From a virus: 64,000 bases of DNA. A model generated the notes under the pieces. That model did no database searches and was not told where the DNA came from. It saw only the letters and a program-made list of their open reading frames with translations. A program made the translations under genes and the position numbers. This document shows positions 31,251 through 39,208 of the stretch, piece after piece (positions within the stretch are counted from its first letter, which is position 1; each line of letters begins with the position of its first letter). The DNA lies in the IMG/VR virus record IMGVR_UViG_3300024264_001700, positions 1-64,000 of that record. One strand, written 5' to 3'.

Positions 31251-31780
31251 AATTTGGTACTCGCTTTGTATTGCCAACAACTCGGCGCTTCTGGTATGCA
31301 CACACATTGTTTATCATCATGTAAATGCCATTGTGTGTTTGTTTTTTCTTGTATACTAGTAATTAGCTTGCGAAAGTATCTTGGACTCCTTTCTCGGCTT
31401 ATAAATGCACTAGCAAATCCTTGTGCTTTACACATAGCCATTTGATGTTCAATCATTAATATAGTATGCTTTAATCCTAAGTGTTTCCGAGAATCTGCAT
31501 GCCTATATTTAGGATTTTTATAATACTTAGACATTATGCGTATTTCACCAGGTTCATAATATTTAGATCTGTGCCATGCTACACTAAATTCTGCTATATC
31601 TTCTTTTACTTTGAAGATACTTATAACTTGAAAATCATTCCAATCTAAATTTTGATAATTTTTACTTAACGGATCAGTTGAACTGAAATTAATTTTAGAA
31701 AGATCGTTAATAAGATCTAACCTTTCGTTAGGAGAAAATGATATTAATGATGAATCTGGATATGGAGCAGATACTATCAT
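31247..31780 (-). CDS. Possible GNAT-like acyltransferase
   Basis: The 177-residue protein has a beta segment with Glu-Ile-Arg-Ile-Met-Ser-Lys-Tyr-Tyr, then a basic loop and a helix (Leu-Lys-His-Thr-Ile-Leu-Met-Ile-Glu), and Gly-Phe-Ala-Ser-Ala-Phe-Ile-Ser-Arg. This fits a GNAT fold loosely but lacks a clear acetyl-CoA pyrophosphate loop. It lies between an oxygenase and a sulfotransferase, so a group-transfer role would fit. Low certainty. Confidence 0.35.
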   Translation of the reverse strand: MIVSAPYPDSSLISFSPNERLDLINDLSKINFSSTDPLSKNYQNLDWNDFQVISIFKVKEDIAEFSVAWHRSKYYEPGEIRIMSKYYKNPKYRHADSRKHLGLKHTILMIEHQMAMCKAQGFASAFISRERSPRYFRKLITSIQEKTNTQWHLHDDKQCVCIPEAPSCWQYKASTKL

Positions 31781-32464
31781 TTAGAATTGATACCCGTATT
31801 TTTCTAAGTCGTCTTTGAACATATTTTGTATAATATTTCTTGTGTTAGTATTATAATATTTTTTATATGTATCCCTAGTTGAGCTATTAGAATGCGACAT
31901 GCTTATTGATGTGTTAAATAGTTCTTCTAATAATTTAATTTTATTTTTAAGTTCTTCTATTTTTATTACAATATCAATACTATCTTCAATCCAATAATTT
32001 GTTGTCCTGGGTGTGCTATACCAGTTGTTAAATATTTCTGGGTTACGTACATTAGTGTAAGAATTATAAGGACTACTCGATTCGTTACTATAATCAATTA
32101 GCCAATTTTCAAATCCTAAGTCATAGTAATTAGCCATTGCTATATCATCATTATAGATAGAATTTTGTGTTCCGTCGGGGTTAGTTGGAGTATGTCCTCT
32201 TTTCCATATGCTTACTCTGTTTTTTGCATTTTGTCCCATATAATGAAATAAACTTACCATTCTATCATATGGATTTCTTACAAATGTAAAAGTTGTGCCT
32301 AAGGTTTTCCAAAGTTGTGTTGCTTCACTAAATGTACAATGCTTATATTTCTTAGGTGCATCAAAGACCAAACCAGTTGATTCTGCCCAGTACAGTAAGC
32401 TTGTGCCGCCTGTTCTAGGAATATGGATAAAAGTTACTTTAGGATCAAGAAAGTGTATTGACAT
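31781..32464 (-). CDS. Sulfotransferase family protein
   Basis: The 227-residue protein has the 5'-phosphosulfate-binding motif His14-Ile-Pro-Arg-Thr-Gly-Gly-Thr-Ser and a 3'-phosphate motif Phe-Val-Arg-Asn-Pro-Tyr-Asp-Arg near 62. It would move sulfate from PAPS to a sugar, lipid or tyrosine hydroxyl. Phage-encoded examples suggest decoration of surface glycans or proteins. It overlaps the next upstream gene by 20 bases. Confidence 0.85.
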   Translation of the reverse strand: MSIHFLDPKVTFIHIPRTGGTSLLYWAESTGLVFDAPKKYKHCTFSEATQLWKTLGTTFTFVRNPYDRMVSLFHYMGQNAKNRVSIWKRGHTPTNPDGTQNSIYNDDIAMANYYDLGFENWLIDYSNESSSPYNSYTNVRNPEIFNNWYSTPRTTNYWIEDSIDIVIKIEELKNKIKLLEELFNTSISMSHSNSSTRDTYKKYYNTNTRNIIQNMFKDDLEKYGYQF

Positions 32465-33020
32465 CGTTCCAAAACTCTTTAGTTTTTTTACCGTGTATCA
32501 GTAAATGCAAGCGTTCCTGATCACTATTGTTTTTAACATCATGTTCATAGTGTATGTTTAAAACCAATGGAACACCAGGAGCATACGGTAGTTTCTTTCC
32601 ATTATGTGTAAATTCACTACCTTCTGGCCACGTGATACAAATATTAATCGGCTCAAGCCAATTGCGCTGTGGTACGTCAATGTGTGGAGCAATATATCCT
32701 CTCGGCTTGATTACTAAAAATCTTACATCATCAATACGTGCTAACGGCAAACTTTTAATCCACTGCATAGTTTTAGGACATTGTTTGCCTACTTCTGTTA
32801 GATCTTTTTTGGCTCTTAGACCATATTCCCAGTGACTATTTGTGCTGTTTGCATCAACTCCGTATAGTGTTACTGCATACCAATCTTTGTGACCGTCTTC
32901 TGGGCGATGTATAATTAGTTTATCTTTTACATTTAAATATTCTTGTTCAACAACATCAACTGGAACTTTCCAGTTCATATGTACATATTCTACATCACTA
33001 TCTCTACTGTATTCCGTCAT
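32445..33020 (-). CDS. AspH-like 2-oxoglutarate oxygenase
   Basis: The 191-residue protein has Pro-Arg-Gly-Tyr-Ile-Ala-Pro-His113-Ile-Asp115, an Asn-Ile-Cys-Ile-Thr-Trp-Pro strand, and His-Tyr-Glu-His160...Glu-Arg170-Leu-His. It is a clear compact member of the family. The gene begins after GAGGAG and overlaps neighbours at both ends. Confidence 0.75.
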   Translation of the reverse strand: MTEYSRDSDVEYVHMNWKVPVDVVEQEYLNVKDKLIIHRPEDGHKDWYAVTLYGVDANSTNSHWEYGLRAKKDLTEVGKQCPKTMQWIKSLPLARIDDVRFLVIKPRGYIAPHIDVPQRNWLEPINICITWPEGSEFTHNGKKLPYAPGVPLVLNIHYEHDVKNNSDQERLHLLIHGKKTKEFWNDVNTLS

Positions 33021-33981
33021 AATAAAATGCTCCTCGCCACAATAGTCTATCTTGCTGTTCGCCGTCTACTTCAGGAAAAGGCTGACGCTTGTGTAGTGCT
33101 TGTGTTTGATCAAACAACATCAAGTCTCCTGTTTTCCAATCGTGACTGTATTCATACTTTAGGTAATGTTTGACTAGATAGTCGTATAATTCTTTTTGTT
33201 CATCTTTAGGAATGTCATGTAGTCCTGCTACATTTAAGAAAGGAAAATATAATCCTTTTTGTCCTGTTACTGTATGTTCATGTACTAGTTTTTTGTAGGT
33301 ATACTTCCATCGACCTTCTACACTAAACTCTTGTTTCCTACGCATCATTTCTTGGTATATAGGACCATTACTACGTTTGCGTCCTTGTATGTTGTGCAAG
33401 TCTTTTGCTTCATCAGCAGTAACTTGATCTTCGCTTATAGTATATGCCCTATTGTCATTAAGTATTCGAGGCTGTTCTGTACGTGTGATCAAATGCTCAA
33501 AGTCGCTTCTATGAAAACTTCTTACATCACTTGTAATCATTAGCATAGTATTTTCAATTGTTTTCTTTACATGATTAGGCAAGTCGTTGTATGCTTCGAC
33601 ACCATTTAAGAATATAGTATCGCATCTATCTTTTGTAGGAACAACACAATACAATGTTACACAGTCCTCAGGATCAAGTGCAAGTGTGCCGTTACAATGC
33701 CATTCAAGTTCACCTTGTGGAAATATACCACGCTTGCCTCCTAGTTCAGGCATTGCACGATTTGTTACATATTGTATTTGGTGATAATCAGGATCTTCGT
33801 ACCAAGCATGATGCTGAGTCTTGTCTCCCCATAGAGCAAGTATTCTAGCATACTCATCTTTTGTAAGTTCTTGGTTGCGTAGTAATACATTTGAATGATA
33901 AGCGGTTAGTTTTGCTACATTCTTAATTTGTTCGTCTGTACATTTTTTTAAATCTATATCAAGTTCTTTGTGAATATTCAT
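33004..33981 (-). CDS. TauD/TfdA-like dioxygenase with altered iron motif
   Basis: The 325-residue protein shows TauD landmarks: Glu-Leu-Glu-Trp-His95-Cys-Asn97-Gly-Thr, Asn-Asp-Leu-Pro-Asn-His, Trp-Lys-Thr-Gly-Asp-Leu-Met and Ala-Leu-His-Lys-Arg near the C-terminus. It has a long insertion with charged sequence around 170-230. The HxD iron motif reads His-x-Asn. It is a diverged paralogue of the protein at 28740. It overlaps the desaturase gene. Confidence 0.75.
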   Translation of the reverse strand: MNIHKELDIDLKKCTDEQIKNVAKLTAYHSNVLLRNQELTKDEYARILALWGDKTQHHAWYEDPDYHQIQYVTNRAMPELGGKRGIFPQGELEWHCNGTLALDPEDCVTLYCVVPTKDRCDTIFLNGVEAYNDLPNHVKKTIENTMLMITSDVRSFHRSDFEHLITRTEQPRILNDNRAYTISEDQVTADEAKDLHNIQGRKRSNGPIYQEMMRRKQEFSVEGRWKYTYKKLVHEHTVTGQKGLYFPFLNVAGLHDIPKDEQKELYDYLVKHYLKYEYSHDWKTGDLMLFDQTQALHKRQPFPEVDGEQQDRLLWRGAFYYDGIQ

Positions 33982-34525
33982 GATGATCTTTATGATTACC
34001 TTCTAACGGCGCTATTAGGTTAATCCAAAAATTGTTTATAGGGCCTTTTAAATCATGTCCAAACAAATTTAATATACCAAATCCAAGATAAGATAACACT
34101 ACTAGCATTGTATTAATTATAACAGCATCTAAGCCAAAAGTCAAGAAAGAAATAATCCAATGTGCAATAAAAATATATGTTCCGTATTTGTGAAAAAACA
34201 TAACTCTAGGATTACGTATCAAGTCTATAAGAAATTTACGTGGTATACTATCTACACTCCACAGACTGAATAATATTACATACCAAGGGTGATTCTTTAC
34301 ACTATGCGGATCCTTAGGTGTGTCGGCATATGCATGGTGCATACGATGCACACCGGACCATGTAAGTGCGCTACGTCCGCCGCATAGTAAACCTATATAT
34401 AGTAACCAAATTTCAACCATCGGACTTGCATTATAAGACTTATGAGAAAAATATCTATGATAGCCAAACGTAATGCCAAAAAGTGCAAGAATCCAGTATG
34501 TAATATATCCATATAATAATATCAT
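33959..34525 (-). CDS. Compact fatty-acid (acyl-CoA/acyl-lipid) desaturase
   Basis: The 188-residue membrane protein has all three histidine boxes of the SCD/Ole1 family: His23-Arg-Tyr-Phe-Ser-His28, His60-Arg-Met-His-His64 with a following Lys-Asp-Pro-His-Ser, and a C-terminal His178-x-x-His181-His182. Usual enzymes are 250-350 residues; here the C-terminus ends just after box 3. Three or four membrane segments separate the boxes. It would introduce a double bond into fatty acyl chains at a di-iron centre. ATG 34525 is chosen after a GGAG site; an in-frame TTG upstream is rejected. Confidence 0.85.
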   Translation of the reverse strand: MILLYGYITYWILALFGITFGYHRYFSHKSYNASPMVEIWLLYIGLLCGGRSALTWSGVHRMHHAYADTPKDPHSVKNHPWYVILFSLWSVDSIPRKFLIDLIRNPRVMFFHKYGTYIFIAHWIISFLTFGLDAVIINTMLVVLSYLGFGILNLFGHDLKGPINNFWINLIAPLEGNHKDHHEYSQRT

Positions 34526-34526
34526 A

Positions 34527-35225
34527 TTATTCTCCAATTTTCGTAAATATACTTAAACCAATTTTTCTTGTAATGCCAACATCGTTAAAATTACTAGCAC
34601 TATGAAGATCTAAACTGTCAAAAGAAATAATACTACCAATCTTCCAAGGAAAATAAGCATTTACACTTAATCCTTTAAGCCAGTGACTCTTTAAGTGCGA
34701 AAGATACTTCAAATGTATTTCATCTATACCTGCATTGTTTTTATTTTCTACTTCGTTGTAATTAGTTAAGAACTTATTATAATGTACAGAATATCCTGAT
34801 ACATCTTCTTCATTTACAAATTTTGCAGGACCTCCATAATAACTTTGATCAAACACAAAAAATTTTGCTTTATCACAGATGTTGCCTTCAACGTACAATG
34901 GAATTACAAATGCTTTATAACATTGTGGATAATCAAAACTATCATCATTATGTATAATATGTGGCTTTTCTACATCAAAAAAATGTGCATCACGTAAATT
35001 AAATTCTCCATATAATTGCCTTAACTTATATAGAATATTATTAATAATTCCTTCGTCTTCATCAACCTTCAATACTTTCGGACCAGTAACTTTTTCTACA
35101 ACATCGTCGCTTGTATTATAAAATTTTAACAAACTATCAATATCATCAGAAGTAACTATATCCCAATGCTGAACAGGGTTACTTTTAGTTCTTTTAATTG
35201 CTTCAATTTGTTCTAATGTACGCAT
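34527..35225 (-). CDS. 2-oxoglutarate/Fe(II) oxygenase-like protein
   Basis: The 232-residue protein has His-Ile-Ile-His92-Asn-Asp94-Asp, strands with Phe-Val-Ile-Pro-Leu-Tyr, and a late Asp-Leu-His-Ser-Ala...Thr-Arg-Lys segment that could give the distal His and Arg. The overall order fits the 2OG fold with longer loops. It starts at a TAATG overlap with the radical SAM gene at 35225. Confidence 0.6.
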   Translation of the reverse strand: MRTLEQIEAIKRTKSNPVQHWDIVTSDDIDSLLKFYNTSDDVVEKVTGPKVLKVDEDEGIINNILYKLRQLYGEFNLRDAHFFDVEKPHIIHNDDSFDYPQCYKAFVIPLYVEGNICDKAKFFVFDQSYYGGPAKFVNEEDVSGYSVHYNKFLTNYNEVENKNNAGIDEIHLKYLSHLKSHWLKGLSVNAYFPWKIGSIISFDSLDLHSASNFNDVGITRKIGLSIFTKIGE

Positions 35226-36337
35226 TAATATTTACTTTTTGGTATCTTTGAATCAGCACTTGACACACAACTTTTAGTAATACACGTTTGTGGCTCTTTA
35301 AACAAGGTAAAGCCTGTCTCTATGTTGCCTAGTGGTGTATCGTGACAACTATAACTCCTTTTGACACTACCGTCAGGCTCCCGTATTATTATTCCGCTGT
35401 AGCCAGCATTACAACGCCATCCTTCGAAATTGTTAAAATTAAAGGCATTAAAGCGTTCTGCCTGGTCCATATAGTATTTATTGCCTTCAGAATCTTTTAA
35501 TTCAACTTGCATATGCCAAGGTATACTTGTATCCAGTTTACCGTCTACTCCTTGGGGTACCTGGAACGATGGCTTTGGACGTTTGGCCCATTTGCGTTTA
35601 CTTTCTGTATAGGCTCTTTGCGGCATTCCGTTCCAGAGTTTTTTAAGGTGTTCCTCACTATACCCATCCACAACACGGGAGGCCGTTGGATCGGACTGAG
35701 GTTTAAGAGTAACATTAATTCCTTGTTCGTGGAAGAACAAGGCGTTTTCCCAGTCCCTCTCAAACCAGTCCGGAACCATAACCATATTGATCGTAACTTG
35801 AACATCATGCTCCTGGCAGAAGATTAACTTGTCTGCAAAGTCCTGCATCTTCTCTACTGTATTTAAGTGTTCTGTGTGTAAACTTGCTGTAATACTAGCA
35901 CGATGAAAAGGTTTTACACGTTCTACATAGTCTTCAAACCATCGCATATTGCGACTACAGTTTGATGTCATATGCACAGAGGTATAATTAGTGTTAGTAA
36001 CATCATCAGCCAAATGCTGCAAAATATCCAAGTATCCTGGATGAAAAGTAGGCTCGCCGCCAGACAAAGAAAAATGGAAACTATTAAAACTGTTATCACG
36101 TGCTTGCCTCTTAATTTCATCTATAGTCGCTAGACACAACTCTGTTGGTCTATGATCTTTTCTATCACTTCTTGCGTAGGGCCAACAGTAGGAGCATTTG
36201 TAGTTACAGAATCTTCCGAGCAACCAGCTGACAGTAAACAAGTCTCTATATAAGAGTGTCCGTTGTCCGACGCTAACAATGTCGTCAAACGGGATCTTTG
36301 TAAAGTCATAATTACTCCATTTCAAATCTTCATTCAT
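35225..36337 (-). CDS. Radical SAM protein with C-terminal SPASM-like cysteines
   Basis: The 370-residue protein has Cys44-Asn-Tyr-Lys-Cys48-Ser-Tyr-Cys51 and a Leu-Ser-Gly-Gly-Glu-Pro motif near 90. Several C-terminal cysteines (Arg-Cys-Asn-Ala-Gly..., Ser-Cys-His-Asp..., Thr-Cys-Ile-Thr-Lys-Ser-Cys) could hold auxiliary clusters. It is related to the protein at 37979. The ATG lies 6 bases after a -10 box, so its mRNA is probably leaderless; no other in-frame ATG precedes the cluster motif. It lies downstream of the main promoter set of the oxygenase half of the cassette. Confidence 0.85.
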   Translation of the reverse strand: MNEDLKWSNYDFTKIPFDDIVSVGQRTLLYRDLFTVSWLLGRFCNYKCSYCWPYARSDRKDHRPTELCLATIDEIKRQARDNSFNSFHFSLSGGEPTFHPGYLDILQHLADDVTNTNYTSVHMTSNCSRNMRWFEDYVERVKPFHRASITASLHTEHLNTVEKMQDFADKLIFCQEHDVQVTINMVMVPDWFERDWENALFFHEQGINVTLKPQSDPTASRVVDGYSEEHLKKLWNGMPQRAYTESKRKWAKRPKPSFQVPQGVDGKLDTSIPWHMQVELKDSEGNKYYMDQAERFNAFNFNNFEGWRCNAGYSGIIIREPDGSVKRSYSCHDTPLGNIETGFTLFKEPQTCITKSCVSSADSKIPKSKY

Positions 36338-36343
36338 ATCTTT

Positions 36344-36372
36344 ATATTAGCACCATTTTAGCATTCTGTCAA
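36344..36372 (-). promoter_or_regulatory. Sigma70-type promoter on the minus strand
   Basis: On the minus strand TTGACA (36372-36367), a 17-base spacer and TAATAT (36349-36344) lie immediately before ATG 36337. It can drive the oxygenase-rich half of the cassette. The predicted start is at or within 1-2 bases of the ATG. Confidence 0.75.
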
Positions 36373-36374
36373 GA

Positions 36375-36382
36375 TATTTATA
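36375..36382 (-). promoter_or_regulatory. T4-type late promoter motif, minus strand
   Basis: The minus strand reads TATAAATA, the exact T4 late motif, pointing toward the radical SAM gene at 36337. It lies back to back with a plus-strand late motif. Confidence 0.5.
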
Positions 36383-36385
36383 AAA

Positions 36386-36393
36386 GATAAATA
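36386..36393 (+). promoter_or_regulatory. T4-type late promoter motif, plus strand
   Basis: GATAAATA, 21 bases before ATG 36414, followed by AGGGGAGGAC as ribosome binding region. It would drive the lone plus-strand nitroreductase gene. Confidence 0.6.
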
Positions 36394-36413
36394 CATTATA
36401 GGGGAGGACTGAG

Positions 36414-37028
36414 ATGTTTGAATCACACAAAGAACTTAAAAAAGCTGTTATTAGAAGCCAACACGTACAGCGCAACTGGGACTTAACAAAAGATATTCCA
36501 GAGGACGATCTAGAGCTTTTAATTCATGCTGCTACAAATTGTCCAAGCAAACAAAATTTTGCTTTTTATAAACTTCATTTTATTACCAATAGAGAAAAAA
36601 TAGAATCTATTCATGCTCTAACAGAGGGTCTTAGAAACATGAAAGGTGAAATGAGTACTAACAGTCAAACTCTTGCAAATTTATTAGTTGTATTTGAAGA
36701 TATAGATCCTAGTCCTGAACTTATAGAAAAGTGGAAACTACGTGATCATTCAAATATGGAAACACTAAAAAGAGATCAGCAAACGGCTATCGGTGTAGCT
36801 GCTGGTTATTTGAATGTTATTGCAAGTATGCTCGGTTACGGCACAGGCTGCTGTGCTTGCTACGATTACAACGAAGTAAAAGAAAAAATAGGATTTGAAA
36901 AAGATCCATTACTTATGATGGGTATAGGATTCAAGGACGAAACACGCAATCGTAGAGAACATCATTTAACAGGCGAAATGATGGGACGTAGAGTAAAAGA
37001 GACTATTGAAGTTGTAGTAAGTAGATAA
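36414..37028 (+). CDS. Nitroreductase-family flavoprotein
   Basis: The 204-residue protein has Ala-Ala-Thr-Asn-Cys-Pro-Ser-Lys-Gln-Asn-Phe near 40-50 for FMN binding. The second half has Ala-Ile-Gly-Val-Ala-Ala-Gly-Tyr...Gly-Tyr-Gly-Thr-Gly-Cys-Cys, a typical nitroreductase pattern. These enzymes use NAD(P)H and FMN to reduce nitro groups, quinones or other acceptors, or catalyse special reactions such as dehydrogenation. It is the only plus-strand gene inside the minus-strand cassette and ends next to a convergent radical SAM gene. Reductive support for radical SAM or oxygenase chemistry is possible but unproven. Confidence 0.8.
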   Translation: MFESHKELKKAVIRSQHVQRNWDLTKDIPEDDLELLIHAATNCPSKQNFAFYKLHFITNREKIESIHALTEGLRNMKGEMSTNSQTLANLLVVFEDIDPSPELIEKWKLRDHSNMETLKRDQQTAIGVAAGYLNVIASMLGYGTGCCACYDYNEVKEKIGFEKDPLLMMGIGFKDETRNRREHHLTGEMMGRRVKETIEVVVSR

Positions 37029-37979
37029 TTATAAAGATTCTTTTATAAATTTATCTCTTTTTAATTTTTTACAAACTTGCTCACACCTTGGCAGGGGAGA
37101 GTTAGTATTCCACGAACTTATAATCTCATTCCATATGTTGCTAGATATTGCTTCGTCAATACCTACTTCATTTAGATTTATAGTATTTTTATAATCGTGA
37201 TCATTCAATAACTGTTCAAAATTATCTTTAATTATACCACTTGTATTGTATTCTAGCATTTTACTATTTAAATGACAACAAGGTATTATATTACCTGTAT
37301 GATTAATAAAAATTCTGTTCTGATCTTTATATTTACAACTTATATAAGATTCTTCTTGAACATTGTCAATCTGTTCTTGCTTAGGCGTTACAGACTTTGT
37401 ATCTTTTCTATGACTTATAATAGTTTTAAAATCTTTAAAACCTTCAGTCTTTGCTAAATCTTTTGCAGTGTCTAATTGATGTTCGTTATGTTCAAACACA
37501 ATAAACTGCCAAACAGCCTTGCCTCCAGCAGCAATAAATGCTTTATAATTTTGTTCTACTTTTTTAAAACTTGAACCTTCTCTATATACTTCGCTTAATT
37601 CATCACTGCCGTCAATCCCCCATGTCACTCTATGACTATTCGGCAATCTTTCAGCAAGCTCTGCCCACCATTTCGCAGTCCGTAAACTACCGTTAGTAGC
37701 AATATTGATATGACAGTTCCATTCTGCAAAATGATCTATTATTTCAAAGAATTGAGGATGAGTAGTAGGTTCGTCTACACTACCACAAAAATTTATTATC
37801 TTAATATTAGGAAACTGTTCTTTTTTGAATCGAGTTTTGATAGTTTCTAAATCAATATAACTTTTGTTTAAAATTTTATCTGCTTGATTAGATATAACTC
37901 TAAAACAGCCTTTGCATTGTATATTACAAAAACTAGTAAGTTCAATATCAATCCATTCTATAGTATCCATTGACCACAT
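37029..37979 (-). CDS. Radical SAM/SPASM-type protein
   Basis: The 316-residue protein has Cys18-Asn-Ile-Gln-Cys22-Lys-Gly-Cys25 near the N-terminus and late cysteines in Cys-Lys-Tyr, Pro-Cys-Cys and Cys-Glu-Gln-Val-Cys that could bind an auxiliary cluster. The usual Gly-Gly-Glu motif is replaced by Gly-Ser-Val-Asp-Glu-Pro. It shares architecture with 42863 and 43944. The ATG overlaps the upstream stop (TGATG). The reaction is unknown. Confidence 0.8.
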   Translation of the reverse strand: MWSMDTIEWIDIELTSFCNIQCKGCFRVISNQADKILNKSYIDLETIKTRFKKEQFPNIKIINFCGSVDEPTTHPQFFEIIDHFAEWNCHINIATNGSLRTAKWWAELAERLPNSHRVTWGIDGSDELSEVYREGSSFKKVEQNYKAFIAAGGKAVWQFIVFEHNEHQLDTAKDLAKTEGFKDFKTIISHRKDTKSVTPKQEQIDNVQEESYISCKYKDQNRIFINHTGNIIPCCHLNSKMLEYNTSGIIKDNFEQLLNDHDYKNTINLNEVGIDEAISSNIWNEIISSWNTNSPLPRCEQVCKKLKRDKFIKESL

Positions 37980-39208
37980 CACAAGACCTCTGTAGGATTT
38001 ATAGGAGTACCGTTCGGTTCTTGAAATTCTGCATTATCAAAAACTTTCATATCAACATGTCTTGCTAATGTAGTTTTATAATTTTCTAAATGAACACTTT
38101 TAGGCGCACATAGGCCACATCCACATGTGTGTTTAGGACACACTACTGTAGGCATAGTGCCGCTAGAAAGTTTTTCTTTCAAATCAGCAATAATTTTTTT
38201 GCCTTCACTTATTTTTCCTATAGGTCCTCTTGTCTGATCGAATTTTGCTTGGCAAGTTTGATGATGGAATACACTATCAGTTTGTTGTTCTAGATGTAAG
38301 AAGAACCAATTGACACTACAATTCCATCCTTTGAAATTTCTAAAATCTACAAATGTACCTTTACGTTCTTCGCCTTTTGCACTTAAACACATTTCTCTAC
38401 TGCCGCAACACGGTCTTCCGATAGCCCAGCCATCTTTCTTTTCTACTTTGTGTTTTTCATTTTGTGCTTCTCCTGCTGCACTAAGAGTTGCTGCAACTTC
38501 TTTTTCGTCATTTAGTTTGGCATTTTTATATTTCCAATAATTTTTCATATAGTCAAGTTGTTCGTCTGTGTATAAGTGTGAAAAATTACTTCTACTACCT
38601 GCTTCTTCACCAATTACTCTAGGAACATATGCAACACCATTTTTATGCAAGAAATCACAAAGTTCTTTACACTCATCAAAATATGCAGCATGAAACATTA
38701 CATTTACACTTACTGAACAATCATTGTCAGGACCTTGTGTATGAAATTGCATTATGCGATCACGTACTTGTTGTTTTAATTTGTCATCACTTTCAGAATG
38801 ATAACTTATAGTTGCATGTGATACATGCTTCATTACAGCAGTTGCCATCTTTTCACTCATTGCACCATTAGTAGTAAGCGCAAATCCTGCAATCCACTTA
38901 TCAGAATATTTTTCTTCATATGTCTTTTGTAAATACTGTAGGAAAGGAATAAAATTAGGATTTACAGTAGGCTCTCCTCCTGTAAAACTTATATTAGTTT
39001 CTTTATGATTTCTATGCTCCATGTATGTATCAATATACTCAAATAAGAAATCAGTATTAGCTTTTAATTCATCTAAAGTTGCATGTTTGCTAAAATTGTC
39101 ATGCCTATGTGCAGGACAGTAAGAACAATCGTAATTGCATCTTCTTCCGACATCCCATGTAACTTGAAAAACATTACCCGTAAGTAAATCTACTGTATCA
39201 AAACTCAT
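37979..39208 (-). CDS. Radical SAM protein with C-terminal cysteine cluster
   Basis: The 409-residue protein has Cys24-Asn-Tyr-Asp-Cys28-Ser-Tyr-Cys31 and Phe-Thr-Gly-Gly-Glu-Pro near 76. A long Lys/Glu-rich middle leads to several cysteine clusters, including Cys-Pro-Lys-His-Thr-Cys-Gly-Cys-Gly-Leu-Cys near the end. It resembles 35225 in the first 60 residues. It follows an AAGGA site. The C-terminal cysteine density suggests one or two extra iron-sulfur clusters. Confidence 0.85.
   Translation of the reverse strand: MSFDTVDLLTGNVFQVTWDVGRRCNYDCSYCPAHRHDNFSKHATLDELKANTDFLFEYIDTYMEHRNHKETNISFTGGEPTVNPNFIPFLQYLQKTYEEKYSDKWIAGFALTTNGAMSEKMATAVMKHVSHATISYHSESDDKLKQQVRDRIMQFHTQGPDNDCSVSVNVMFHAAYFDECKELCDFLHKNGVAYVPRVIGEEAGSRSNFSHLYTDEQLDYMKNYWKYKNAKLNDEKEVAATLSAAGEAQNEKHKVEKKDGWAIGRPCCGSREMCLSAKGEERKGTFVDFRNFKGWNCSVNWFFLHLEQQTDSVFHHQTCQAKFDQTRGPIGKISEGKKIIADLKEKLSSGTMPTVVCPKHTCGCGLCAPKSVHLENYKTTLARHVDMKVFDNAEFQEPNGTPINPTEVL

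Noticed and set aside
35473-35480. AATAAATA late-like motif on the minus strand
   Set aside because: Inside a radical SAM coding region with no gene start just downstream.
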